The notes: generated by a model from the sequence alone, not told the origin. Positions 1-7,160 are shown, counted from the first letter of the stretch. The stretch is 12,501 bases of DNA from Bacteroidota bacterium (GCA_030691295.1 JAUYEQ010000690.1:1-12501); one strand, 5' to 3'. Numbers and translations: made by a program.

Positions 1-312
1 CCTGTACTTATTTTTTGCGCGTCATGGAAAGACCGTTTCAGTTTGGAAGACACGGTTTTTGCCGGTGCGCTTTCAGAAAGGCTCATGAATTCAGGAAAAT
101 TTGAAAGCGTTTGTGATGCTGTTACTGCTTCGGTTGATTTGTGGAGTATCGCAAAAAATGATTTGTACGGATACATTCAGAAAGCGGCGCAAAAAGGACG
201 GCTGGCATCGAAAGGAATGGACGATAGCATCGAATATTGCCTGACAGCCGACCAAACACTTGCCATCCCTGCATTTCAGGATGATCGCCTGATAGATATT
301 TCAGGAACATAA
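1..312 (+). CDS. comB: 2-phosphosulfolactate phosphatase-like protein, C-terminal part (5' end outside window)
   Basis: The reading frame is open from base 1 to a TAA at 310-312 and gives 103 residues, so the gene begins upstream of the window. The visible part matches my memory of the C-terminus of the ComB family: a C-A-S-W-K-D-R-F-S-L-E-D-T segment (residues 6-18 of the fragment), then F-A-G-A-L, a helical stretch, I-E-Y-C-L-T and a final V/I-P-A-F-like strand. ComB enzymes hydrolyse 2-phosphosulfolactate to sulfolactate, known from coenzyme M synthesis in methanogens. Homologues are also found in many bacteria, where the true substrate is less certain. The TTG at 43 is only an internal leucine codon, not a start. 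A 208-bp gap separates it from serC, so co-transcription is not shown. The family call is from recognition of motifs only. Confidence 0.72.
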   Translation, partial: PVLIFCASWKDRFSLEDTVFAGALSERLMNSGKFESVCDAVTASVDLWSIAKNDLYGYIQKAAQKGRLASKGMDDSIEYCLTADQTLAIPAFQDDRLIDISGT

Positions 313-520
313 AAATGACGGCTGATAAAAACAGGATTATCTAAATTGGTTTTTTCGCAAATACATCGCATTATCTGTTGTGGTAACACTGAAATTGAAA
401 AAACGCAAAAAAATAACCCGTTTCAGGATGGTTGCCTCGATTTTTTATTCGAATTTTGAAGTTCAATAATTGAATTTTATATTGATTGAAAATAGTCTTT
501 AACCAATAATTTTTAACCTT
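313..520. other. Intergenic region between comB and serC
   Basis: This 208-bp AT-rich gap has no convincing gene. It holds a 13-bp palindrome at 462-474 (TTCAAT, central A, ATTGAA), which could be an operator or chance in AT-rich DNA. No strong hairpin with a T-tract follows comB. The serC promoter is expected here. Confidence 0.6.
470..501 (+). promoter_or_regulatory. Weak candidate promoter for serC
   Basis: A TTG at 470-472 is followed 20 bases later by TAGTCTTT at 493-500, which only partly fits the Bacteroidota -7 box TAnnTTTG. The spacing is right, and transcription would start a few bases before the serC ATG. The TTG overlaps the palindrome at 462-474, so a regulator bound there could block it. 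The match to the -7 box is poor, so this is tentative. Confidence 0.25.
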
Positions 521-1597
521 ATGAAGAAGCATAATTTTTATGCGGGGCCCTCAATTTTGCCGCAATACACCATTAAAAACACAGCCGAAGCGTTGATCGA
601 TTTTGCCGGAACCGGACTTTCTTTGATGGAAGTTTCGCACCGCAGTAAGGAATTCGTTGCCGTAAACAACGAAGCGCAACAACTTTTCAAGGAATTGCTT
701 GACATTCCTGCAGGTTACCATGTATTGTTTTTAGGTGGTGGCGCCAGTAGCCAATTTATGATGGTGCCTTTCAATTTGCTTGAAAAAAAGGCTGCCTATT
801 TAAACACTGGAACCTGGGCTGACAAAGCTCAGAAAGAAGCCAAATTTTTTGGCGAAGTTGTCGAAGTTGCTTCTTCAAAAGCAAGTACCTATAATCACAT
901 TCCAAAAGGTTATGCAATTCCTGAAGATGTGGATTATTTTCACATTACAACAAACAATACCATTTACGGAACAGAAATGCGCTATGATTTAGATTGCAAG
1001 GTGCCTTTGGTTGCTGATATGTCGTCCGACATTTTCAGCCGTCCGGTTGATGTTTCGAAATATGCGATAATTTACGGTGGCGCCCAGAAAAATCTTGCTC
1101 CGGCAGGTGTTACCTTCGTAATTGTAAAAGAAGATGCATTGGGTAAAGTAACCCGTAAAATTCCATCAATGTTGAATTACCGCACCCACATCGAAAACGA
1201 ATCGATGTTCAATACACCTCCGGTAGTGCCGATTTTCGCAGCTCTGCAAACCTTGAAATGGTTGAAAGAATTAGGCGGCGTTAAGGTGATGGAAAAAATG
1301 AACATTGAAAAGGCCGGAATTCTGTACGATGAAATCGACCGCAACAAATTGTTTAAAGGAAATATTCCTGACGCAAACGATCGTTCAGTGATGAATATCT
1401 GTTTTGTAATGAATGACGAATACAAAGAATGGGAACCTGAATTTCTTACCTATGCCAAATCACTGGGAATGTTAGGACTTGAAGGTCACCGCTCTGTTGG
1501 TGGATATCGTGCCTCAACTTACAATGCACTTCCGAAAGAAAGCGTAATAGCGTTGGTTGATGCGATGAAAGAATTTGAAAAAACCAAGCTTAAATAA
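521..1597 (+). CDS. serC: Phosphoserine aminotransferase
   Basis: SerC is a cytosolic PLP enzyme that transaminates 3-phosphohydroxypyruvate with glutamate to give O-phosphoserine, the second step of serine synthesis. The protein has 358 residues, the usual family length. It opens with the typical N-F-Y-A-G-P-S motif (residues 5-11), followed by M-E-V-S-H-R-S (36-42) and the G-G-G-A-S-S-Q-F phosphate/PLP loop (72-79). The G-G-A-Q-K-N-L motif at 186-192 carries the Schiff-base lysine K190, and [11 protein letters not shown] lies near the C-terminus. The ATG at 521 is chosen because homology begins immediately after it; the leader is A/T-rich with no clear Shine-Dalgarno. SerA follows 60 bp downstream in the same direction, as expected for a serine cluster, but a hairpin separates them. 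Confidence 0.96.
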   Translation: MKKHNFYAGPSILPQYTIKNTAEALIDFAGTGLSLMEVSHRSKEFVAVNNEAQQLFKELLDIPAGYHVLFLGGGASSQFMMVPFNLLEKKAAYLNTGTWADKAQKEAKFFGEVVEVASSKASTYNHIPKGYAIPEDVDYFHITTNNTIYGTEMRYDLDCKVPLVADMSSDIFSRPVDVSKYAIIYGGAQKNLAPAGVTFVIVKEDALGKVTRKIPSMLNYRTHIENESMFNTPPVVPIFAALQTLKWLKELGGVKVMEKMNIEKAGILYDEIDRNKLFKGNIPDANDRSVMNICFVMNDEYKEWEPEFLTYAKSLGMLGLEGHRSVGGYRASTYNALPKESVIALVDAMKEFEKTKLK

Positions 1598-1606
1598 ATC
1601 CAATGG

Positions 1607-1633
1607 AAAAGCAGAATGGGGGTTCTGCTTTTC
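1607..1633 (+). terminator. Perfect hairpin between serC and serA (attenuator or terminator)
   Basis: AAAAGCAGAA at 1607-1616 and TTCTGCTTTT at 1623-1632 are exact reverse complements, with a TGGGGG loop at 1617-1622. The T-run lies within the 3' arm and is followed by CTTATTT, so it could act as a factor-independent terminator, partial attenuator or mRNA stabiliser. It starts 10 bp after the serC stop and ends 25 bp before serA. It may lower serA expression relative to serC unless serA has its own promoter. Confidence 0.65.
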
Positions 1634-1657
1634 TTATTTAAAGGGAAAAAATAAACT

Positions 1658-2581
1658 ATGAAAAGGGTACTAATTGCTACAGAAAAACCTTTTGCTCCTT
1701 CAGCGATGGACCAAATAAAGGGAGTACTTGCAAATTCAGGTTATGAAGTAAAATTGCTGGAAAAATATGCTTCGAAGTCAGACCTGTTGGAGGCAGTGAA
1801 AGATGTTCATGCGATGATTGTCAGAAGTGATATTGTTGACCGTGAAGTGCTCGATGTTGCTAATGAATTGAAAATTGTAGTCAGGGCCGGTGCAGGTTTC
1901 GATAATTTGGATTTAGCCACTTGCACTGAAAAGGGCGTCGTTGCCATGAACACACCTGGGCAAAACTCCAATGCGGTTGCCGAATTGGCAATTGGAATGA
2001 TGGTTTTTATGGCCCGCAGTAATTTTAAGGGAGGCCCCGGTACCGAATTAAAAGGAAAAACAGTTGGCGTTTACGGTTGCGGAAATATTGGAAGACGGGT
2101 TGCAAGAATTTCCCAGGGTTTTGGAATGAGGGTAATTGCACTCGATCCCTGTGTGACGAAAATAAGCATGGATCCTTATGACGTAACCGTTGTGCAGACT
2201 ATTGAGGAATTATTCAGCAAGAGCGAATACCTGTCTTTACATATTCCGTTGAACGAAAAAACAAAGAATTCGGTGAACTTCGAACTGATGAACAGAATGC
2301 CTAAAGGGGCGACCCTGGTAAATACAGCCCGAAAGGAAGTGATTGATGAAGATGGCTTGAAAAAAATGCTGGAAGAACGTCCCGATTTCAAATATATCAG
2401 TGACATTACTCCTTCCTGTCATGACGAATTGGCTGCAAAATATGAACTTCGGTATTATTCAACACCCAAAAAACAAGGTGCTGAAACGTCTGAAGCCAAT
2501 GTGAATGCTGGTGTTGCTGCTGCTGAGCAAATTGTTGCATTTTTCGAAAATAACGATCAGACTTACCGCGTAAATAAATAG
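1658..2581 (+). CDS. serA: D-3-phosphoglycerate dehydrogenase, short form without ACT domain
   Basis: SerA oxidises 3-phosphoglycerate with NAD+ to 3-phosphohydroxypyruvate, the entry step of serine synthesis. The 307-residue protein shows the D-2-hydroxyacid dehydrogenase layout: a split substrate domain with V-R-A-G-A-G-F-D-N (75-83), N-T-P-G-Q-N-S-N-A-V-A-E (98-109), a Rossmann motif G-C-G-N-I-G-R (140-146), and N-T-A-R-K-E-V-I-D (222-230) with the conserved arginine R225. The C-terminal regulatory ACT/ASB domains of long SerA proteins are absent, so classical serine feedback is not expected. Where most family members have T-P-H with the catalytic histidine, this protein has T-P-K-K (269-272), placing K271 at that position. 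This substitution fits my memory of Bacteroides-type SerA and is probably lineage-wide rather than a defect. The place in a serC cluster supports the assignment. Confidence 0.93.
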   Translation: MKRVLIATEKPFAPSAMDQIKGVLANSGYEVKLLEKYASKSDLLEAVKDVHAMIVRSDIVDREVLDVANELKIVVRAGAGFDNLDLATCTEKGVVAMNTPGQNSNAVAELAIGMMVFMARSNFKGGPGTELKGKTVGVYGCGNIGRRVARISQGFGMRVIALDPCVTKISMDPYDVTVVQTIEELFSKSEYLSLHIPLNEKTKNSVNFELMNRMPKGATLVNTARKEVIDEDGLKKMLEERPDFKYISDITPSCHDELAAKYELRYYSTPKKQGAETSEANVNAGVAAAEQIVAFFENNDQTYRVNK

Positions 2582-2626
2582 AATAAGATTTTCCAAATCG
2601 TAATTGTTTAATAGTAAATCTTTGTT

Positions 2627-2869
2627 ATGCCGTTAAAGTTCAAAATAGTTTTTTATAATCTGATGCTGTTCCTGATCATTTTTGATGTCATTTATTTGGT
2701 TGTCTGGATATTGTCAATTGAAATGAATCCGGTTAAAGCGGTACTTGTTGCAGGAATTACTGCGTTGCTAATGCCCTGGGCGAAGGCGACAAATCTTCAG
2801 ACTGGTAAAAAAGTCGCAATCAGGAGTTATGCACTGGTTCTTTATAAAAAATACAGGAATAAATATTAA
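2627..2869 (+). CDS. Small two-helix membrane protein of unknown function
   Basis: This 80-residue protein is not one I recognise. It has a basic start (K4, K6), a strongly hydrophobic helix at about residues 8-31, a short charged/polar turn (E-M-N-P), a second hydrophobic helix at about 36-52, and a basic tail rich in K, R and Y ending K-Y-R-N-K-Y. The positive tail suggests that both ends lie in the cytosol. It begins 45 bp after serA and ends 23 bp before the DUF1015 gene in the same direction, so it is probably co-transcribed with them. Its coding character is supported by the sensible topology and the tight packing. No function in serine metabolism can be read from the sequence. Confidence 0.72.
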   Translation: MPLKFKIVFYNLMLFLIIFDVIYLVVWILSIEMNPVKAVLVAGITALLMPWAKATNLQTGKKVAIRSYALVLYKKYRNKY

Positions 2870-2892
2870 TAAAATTCAAAAAATACAAATTT

Positions 2893-4143
2893 ATGGCTAT
2901 CGTAAAACCATTCAAAGGACTTCGTCCTCCGCAAGCCATTGCCAGCGATCTGGCATGTTTGCCCTATGACGTGATGAACAGTGCCGAAGCAGCTCAAATG
3001 GCTGAAGGCAAAGCATGTTCGTTGCTTCACATTACCCGCGCTGAAATTGATTGTCCTGCCGGAACGGATGTTCATTCTGAAATGGTCTATCTCAAATCGG
3101 TGGAAAATTATCAGAAATTTCAGGAGCAAGACTGGCTGGTTCAGGACGAAGAGGCTAAATATTACATTTATGCGCAAACCATGAATGGCCGCACCCAGTA
3201 TGGAATTGTTGGTGCAGCTTCGTGTGAAGATTACCACAAGGGCATCATCAAAAAGCATGAGTTGACTCGCCCTGACAAGGAAGAAGACCGCATGATTTTA
3301 ACCCGTTACCTGAATGCCAACATCGAACCTGTTTTCTTTTCATATTGTGCTGTTCCTGAAATTGATGACATCGTGGCGTCAATTGTGGACAATCAGCAGG
3401 CAGATTACGATTTTGTTGCTGAAGATGGTTTTGGTCACCATTTCTGGACAATTAACGATGCTGCTGTCAATCAGAAAATCGAAGAGTTGTTCGCGACCAA
3501 AGTTCCTGCAACTTATGTGGCCGACGGACATCACCGTACTGCTGCTGCCGCACGTATCGGACTGGAAAAACAAGGCCAGAATCCAAATCATACAGGCAAC
3601 GAAGAATACAATTTTTTTATGGCCGTTCATTTTCCTGACAATCAGTTGCAGATTATCGATTATAACCGCACGGTAAAGGATCTGAATGGTTTGACAGAAG
3701 CCGGATTGCTGGAAAAACTGTCGAAGGATTTTGATGTCGAATTGGCCGGAACCGAAATTTACAAACCTGCCAAACTGCACGAATTCAGCATGTATCTCTC
3801 CGGAAATTGGTACAAATTGACCGCCAAACCCGGAACATTCAACGACAACGATCCTATCGGCGTTTTGGATGTGACCATTTTGTCGAATCTTGTGTTGGAT
3901 CAGATTCTGGGAATCGACGATCTTCGTACTTCTACGCGCATTGATTTTATTGGTGGAATCCGTGGCTTGGGCGAATTGAAAAAACGGGTTGACGGTGGCG
4001 ATATGAAAGTTGCTTTCGCATTGTTCCCCGTTTCCATGCAACAGTTGATCAACATTGCCGATTCAGGAAACATCATGCCACCAAAAACCACCTGGTTCGA
4101 ACCTAAACTTCGCTCAGGGTTGGTAATTCATAAACTGGATTAA
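2893..4143 (+). CDS. DUF1015 family protein, serine-cluster associated
   Basis: The 416-residue soluble protein matches the DUF1015 family over its full length. It starts with the typical F-K-G-L-R-P at residues 7-12, then C-L-P-Y-D-V-M (22-28), a K-H-E-L-T-R-P-D-K-E-E-D-R block (121-133), the hallmark Y-V-A-D-G-H-H-R (208-215), D-F-I-G-G-I (351-356), and a C-terminal M-P-P-K-T-T-W-F-E-P-K (395-405). The family has no function I can state with certainty. The D-G-H-H-R loop resembles the nucleotide-binding loop of ParB/sulfiredoxin-fold proteins, a fold that includes free-serine kinases; this is inference. It is the last gene of the serC-serA cluster, 23 bp after the small membrane protein, and is followed by a strong terminator. 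A role in phosphoserine or serine turnover is the simplest guess, since no serB is present here. Confidence 0.9.
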   Translation: MAIVKPFKGLRPPQAIASDLACLPYDVMNSAEAAQMAEGKACSLLHITRAEIDCPAGTDVHSEMVYLKSVENYQKFQEQDWLVQDEEAKYYIYAQTMNGRTQYGIVGAASCEDYHKGIIKKHELTRPDKEEDRMILTRYLNANIEPVFFSYCAVPEIDDIVASIVDNQQADYDFVAEDGFGHHFWTINDAAVNQKIEELFATKVPATYVADGHHRTAAAARIGLEKQGQNPNHTGNEEYNFFMAVHFPDNQLQIIDYNRTVKDLNGLTEAGLLEKLSKDFDVELAGTEIYKPAKLHEFSMYLSGNWYKLTAKPGTFNDNDPIGVLDVTILSNLVLDQILGIDDLRTSTRIDFIGGIRGLGELKKRVDGGDMKVAFALFPVSMQQLINIADSGNIMPPKTTWFEPKLRSGLVIHKLD

Positions 4144-4164
4144 GTTTTTAATTCACAATAAAAT

Positions 4165-4202
4165 TGTAAAAATCCTGAAGAAAACCTTCGGGATTTTTTA
4201 TT
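4165..4202 (+). terminator. Intrinsic terminator after the serC-serA-DUF1015 cluster
   Basis: AATCCTGAAG (4171-4180) pairs with CTTCGGGATT (4186-4195) across a five-base loop AAAAC, with one G-T wobble. The stem can be extended by A-T pairs into the T-run at 4194-4199. The gene stop is at 4141-4143, so the position is right for closing the cluster. Confidence 0.85.
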
Positions 4203-4254
4203 CGCCAAAACCACACAGTCTTTTGGTTGTTGTGGTCAGTAAATATCAGAAAAA

Positions 4255-4629
4255 ATGAAAAATCAAAAAATATTATTGGCAGGCGCTGTTTTTATGGCTT
4301 TGGGAGTTTTGTTCGGAGCATTTGGCGCTCATGCTTTGAAATCCAGTTTATCGCCCGAAATGTTGGCAGTTTATAAAACCGGTGTTGAATACCAGTTTTA
4401 TCATGCATTGGGTTTGTTGCTGATCGGATTGATCGGATTTCGGATTGAATCGAAATGGCTCCACTGGTCGGGTATATTACTGATTTTCGGAATAATAATA
4501 TTCTCAGGAAGTTTGTATGCACTCTCAATTTCAGGAATAAAAATTATGGGAGCAATCACACCGATCGGAGGCCTGGCCTTTGTTGCCGGCTGGATTTGTC
4601 TTGCAATTGCCGTCCGGAAACGGACATAA
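4255..4629 (+). CDS. DUF423 family inner-membrane protein
   Basis: This is a 124-residue protein with four predicted membrane helices, at about residues 5-25, 45-63, 70-90 and 97-118. It carries the DUF423 (YgdD-like) signature: G-A-F-G-A-H-A-L at 21-28, Y-Q-F-Y-H-A-L-G-L-L at 46-55, F-S-G-S-L-Y at 83-88 and I-T-P-I-G-G-L-A-F at 101-109. The length is normal for the family. The molecular function is not established. The ATG at 4255 is chosen because the conserved N-terminal helix begins there. It stands alone: the terminator of the serine cluster lies upstream and a pseudogene downstream. No clear promoter box was found in the 52-bp gap upstream, though short overlapping inverted repeats (CCAAAA/TTTTGG, ACCACA/TGTGGT) lie at 4205-4236. 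Confidence 0.88.
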   Translation: MKNQKILLAGAVFMALGVLFGAFGAHALKSSLSPEMLAVYKTGVEYQFYHALGLLLIGLIGFRIESKWLHWSGILLIFGIIIFSGSLYALSISGIKIMGAITPIGGLAFVAGWICLAIAVRKRT

Positions 4630-4881
4630 GGATCCGATCTTTTATCCTTTTTTTCTGGATTTGCTTCAACGTTGGAAATGGCATCGGGCAATCTACTGTC
4701 ATTTATTCAATACATTACCCATTTGGAATTCTCTTGCAATTTTGTCGAAGTTAACTGAGTGTACAGGTTGGCTTATTGAAAATGATCTCCTAGTTTTGAA
4801 TCATGATATGTATTTTTATCATGATAAAATAGCAATTGTTGATATGTATATCCGTAAATTATCTTTACAAGATGAGAATAA
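4630..4881. other. Unassigned decayed stretch after the DUF423 gene
   Basis: This 252-bp stretch holds no intact gene. A frame overlapping the DUF423 end runs through to 4927 and encodes a low-complexity stretch rich in L, I, D, H and Y (about 4740-4870), which might be a remnant of an ATPase middle region, but I cannot match it. It runs into the DUF4143 remnant in a different frame, so any link between the two has been broken. Confidence 0.4.
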
Positions 4882-5236
4882 GATACGTTGGTTGGATATC
4901 TTATTCCAGGCTTTACAGCAACAGTAAAACGCAGGGCAATTTTGGCTCCCAAATTTTATTTTTTTGATGTTGGTATTGCCAATTATTTATTGAATCGTAA
5001 AAATATACTACCCGGAACTGAAATTTTTGGTCATTCGTTCGAACATTTAATCATTCAGGAATTAATTGCCTACCTTGGTTACATGCAGTCATTCGAAAGC
5101 ATCAACTATTGGAGAACAAGTTCAGGATACGAGGTGGATGCAATTTTTAGATAAATATGCCAGAATGATGAATGGGGTGGAAATCATTCCGGCAGAACAG
5201 TTTCTGAAGGCATTGTGGAATTCAGAGATTATTTAG
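4882..5236 (+). pseudogene. Remnant of a DUF4143-type ATPase (C-terminal part), internally deleted and frameshifted
   Basis: The frame from 4882 reads D-T-L-V-G-Y-L-I-P-G-F and continues through F-Y-F-F-D-V-G-I-A-N-Y-L-L to W-R-T-S-S-G-Y-E-V-D-A-I-F before a stop at 5152-5154. This matches the C-terminal DUF4143 domain of AAA_14/DUF4143 ATPases. Immediately afterwards, another frame reads L-D-K-Y-A-R-M-M-N-G-V-E-I-I-P-A-E-Q-F-L-K-A-L-W-N to a TAG at 5234-5236, which looks like the natural C-terminus of the same family. The join skips the nuclease-like segment normally between these parts and changes frame, so an internal deletion is likely. The N-terminal Walker A/B region is missing: a stop at 4879-4881 precedes the fragment. 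The protein is certainly non-functional as an ATPase. Confidence 0.8.
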
Positions 5237-5293
5237 CCGTTATCAAACACTACCATCCTGATTTATATCCCTTTTCTTTGTCCTTTTTTCTGA

Positions 5294-5301
5294 TATATTT
5301 G
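5294..5301 (+). promoter_or_regulatory. Isolated -7 box match before the dipeptidase gene
   Basis: TATATTTG fits the Bacteroidota -7 consensus TAnnTTTG exactly and lies 33 bp before the dipeptidase ATG. The nearest upstream TTTG (5277-5280) is only 13 bp away, too close for the usual spacing, so the promoter is not well supported. Confidence 0.3.
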
Positions 5302-5334
5302 CCGGACGAAAAAGTTAAAACAAAAATACAGAAC

Positions 5335-7029
5335 ATGATTGGAAATTATAAATGCATTGCTATACTGTCTATACTGACGGCAGTATTGGGCATCCAGGTT
5401 TCGCTGGCTTGTACCAATTTTCTGGTTACCAAAGGCGCATCTGCCGATGGTTCTACGATGATTACCTATGCCGCTGATTCACATACTTTGTATGGTGAAT
5501 TGTATTTTCAGCCGGCAAAAGATTATCCTGCCAATACGATGCGGGACATTTATGAGTGGGATACCGGTAAATTTTTGGGAAGAATACCCCAGGTCGCCCA
5601 CACTTTCAGCGTTGTTGGCAATATGAACGAATTTCAGGTGGCCATTGGTGAAACTACCTACGGTGGACGCGAAGAATTGGCCACACAATCGGGTGCAATT
5701 ATGGATTACGGCAGCCTGATGTATGTTGCATTGCAACGTGCCAAAACCGCCCGCGAAGCCATTGAAGTCATTGCTGATCTTATGGACAAATATGGCTATG
5801 CAAGTTCAGGCGAATCATTTTCAATTTCTGATCCCAACGAAGTTTGGATCATGGAAATGATAGGCAAAGGCAATGGCGAAAAAGGTGCCGTTTGGGTTGC
5901 CCAGCGCATTCCCGACGGATATATCAGCGGTCATGCCAATCAGGCACGCATCACAACTTTCCCGATGAACGACCCGGCAAATTGTTTGTTTGCAAAGGAT
6001 GTTATCTCATTTGCTCGCGAAAAAGGATGGTTCGATGGGCTCAACAAAGATTTTAGTTTTTCCGATGTTTATGCCCCGGTTGATTTCAGTGGTGCCCGTT
6101 TTAGCGATGCCCGTGTATTTGCCGGTTTTAATAAGGTAAATTCAGGAATGAAACAATACGAAGAATATGCACTCGGAATTGTGAAACATGGTGGTGATAA
6201 TAAATTTCCATCTAACCGGATGCCTTTATGGATTAAGCCTGATAAAAAACTGACCGTTCAGGATGTAATGGGAATGATGCGCGATCATTACCAGGGAACA
6301 GCGTTGGACATGACCAAAGATGCCGGTGCAGGTCCTTTCAAATTGCCTTATCGCTGGCGTCCTTTAACTTTTAAAGTTGATTCGGTTGACTACGTAAACG
6401 AACGAGCTATTTCAACCCAGCAGACCGGTTTCTCATTTGTGTCACAATCTCGTTCATGGTTGCCAAATCCGATTGGCGGAATTCTTTGGTTTGGCGTTGA
6501 CGATGCTTACAGTACCGTTTATGCTCCTATGTACTGCGGAATAACTGAAATTCCGGAGTGCTTTAAGGAAGGAAACGGCGATTTGCTTACCTGGTCAGAA
6601 ACCTCTGCCTTCTGGACATTTAATACAGTTTCGAATTTCGCATACCTTCGTTACGATGCCATGATTCCTGAAGTGTTGAAAGTTCAGAAGAATCTGGAAG
6701 ATAAATTTGTCGCATACACACCAAGTGTTGACATGGCTGCTCAAAGTCTTTGGAATGCCGGAAAGAAAAAGGAAGCGCTTCAGTTTCTGACAGATTATTC
6801 TGTCAATCAGGCAAATGGAATGACTCAGGAATGGAAGAAATTATCACAGTACCTTATTGTTAAATTTGTTGATGGAAACATCAAAAAAGAAAAAGATGGC
6901 GTTTTTGAACGTTCAGAGACTGGAATGCCTGTAGGTCCGAGCCAGCCAGGTTATCCTGAGTGGTGGAAAAAAATAATTGTTGACAGCACCGGCGATCATC
7001 TGAAAATGATTGGGGCACCAAGTCATTGA
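5335..7029 (+). CDS. Secreted C69 family dipeptidase
   Basis: C69 (PepD-like) enzymes are N-terminal-nucleophile amidohydrolases that cleave dipeptides. The ATG at 5335 gives 564 residues and a clean signal peptide: basic N-Y-K, a hydrophobic core at about 8-20, and S-L-A before C26. C26 opens the conserved A-C-T-N-F motif and is the expected catalytic nucleophile, so signal cleavage after A25 could expose it directly. Other hallmarks are M-I-T-Y-A-A-D-S-H, V-V-G-N-M-N-E, I-G-E-T-T-Y-G-G-R, M-D-Y-G-S-L, G-E-S-F-S-I, E-V-W-I-M-E and S-G-H-A-N-Q-A-R-I in the first half. The frame extends to a GTG at 5215, but that adds 40 residues over pseudogene DNA before the signal peptide and is rejected. 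The likely location is periplasmic or secreted. It stands alone between a pseudogene and rplS. Confidence 0.92.
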   Translation: MIGNYKCIAILSILTAVLGIQVSLACTNFLVTKGASADGSTMITYAADSHTLYGELYFQPAKDYPANTMRDIYEWDTGKFLGRIPQVAHTFSVVGNMNEFQVAIGETTYGGREELATQSGAIMDYGSLMYVALQRAKTAREAIEVIADLMDKYGYASSGESFSISDPNEVWIMEMIGKGNGEKGAVWVAQRIPDGYISGHANQARITTFPMNDPANCLFAKDVISFAREKGWFDGLNKDFSFSDVYAPVDFSGARFSDARVFAGFNKVNSGMKQYEEYALGIVKHGGDNKFPSNRMPLWIKPDKKLTVQDVMGMMRDHYQGTALDMTKDAGAGPFKLPYRWRPLTFKVDSVDYVNERAISTQQTGFSFVSQSRSWLPNPIGGILWFGVDDAYSTVYAPMYCGITEIPECFKEGNGDLLTWSETSAFWTFNTVSNFAYLRYDAMIPEVLKVQKNLEDKFVAYTPSVDMAAQSLWNAGKKKEALQFLTDYSVNQANGMTQEWKKLSQYLIVKFVDGNIKKEKDGVFERSETGMPVGPSQPGYPEWWKKIIVDSTGDHLKMIGAPSH

Positions 7030-7067
7030 TTTTTTAGGTGTACAATAGATTTTGTTGGGAATGGAAG

Positions 7068-7096
7068 TTGTGGAACGAATAATTTTATTATTTTTG
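7068..7096 (+). promoter_or_regulatory. Promoter of rplS
   Basis: TTG at 7068-7070 and TATTTTTG at 7089-7096 are separated by 18 bases, a good fit to the Bacteroidota TTG-n17..23-TAnnTTTG form. Transcription would start near 7101-7104, leaving a leader of about 60 bases before the ATG at 7161. In some bacteria such leaders carry ribosomal-protein feedback structures; none is evident here. Confidence 0.65.
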
Positions 7097-7160
7097 CGCC
7101 ACATTTCAGCAATCTCTTACTCATTGATTTGATGTAATATTGCCACTAAAACTTATAGCA

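Noticed and set aside
462..474. 13-bp palindrome upstream of serC as a regulator site
   Set aside because: It is short and entirely AT-rich apart from two pairs, so chance is likely. It is kept only as a note in the intergenic entry.
3248..4091. Minus-strand open frames opposite the DUF1015 gene, up to 220 codons
   Set aside because: They are antisense to a well-supported gene, have no family features, and have low-complexity composition.
5215..5334. Upstream GTG extension of the dipeptidase gene
   Set aside because: It would place 40 residues before a clear signal peptide and overlap the end of the DUF4143 remnant. The ATG at 5335 fits far better.
5400..5415. Lipoprotein signal at the dipeptidase N-terminus
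   Set aside because: The sequence before C26 is S-L-A, without Leu/Val/Ile at -3, and the cysteine is the expected catalytic nucleophile, so an ordinary signal peptidase site is preferred.
7140..7160. TTG start for rplS
   Set aside because: The ATG at 7161 gives the standard bL19 N-terminus and length.
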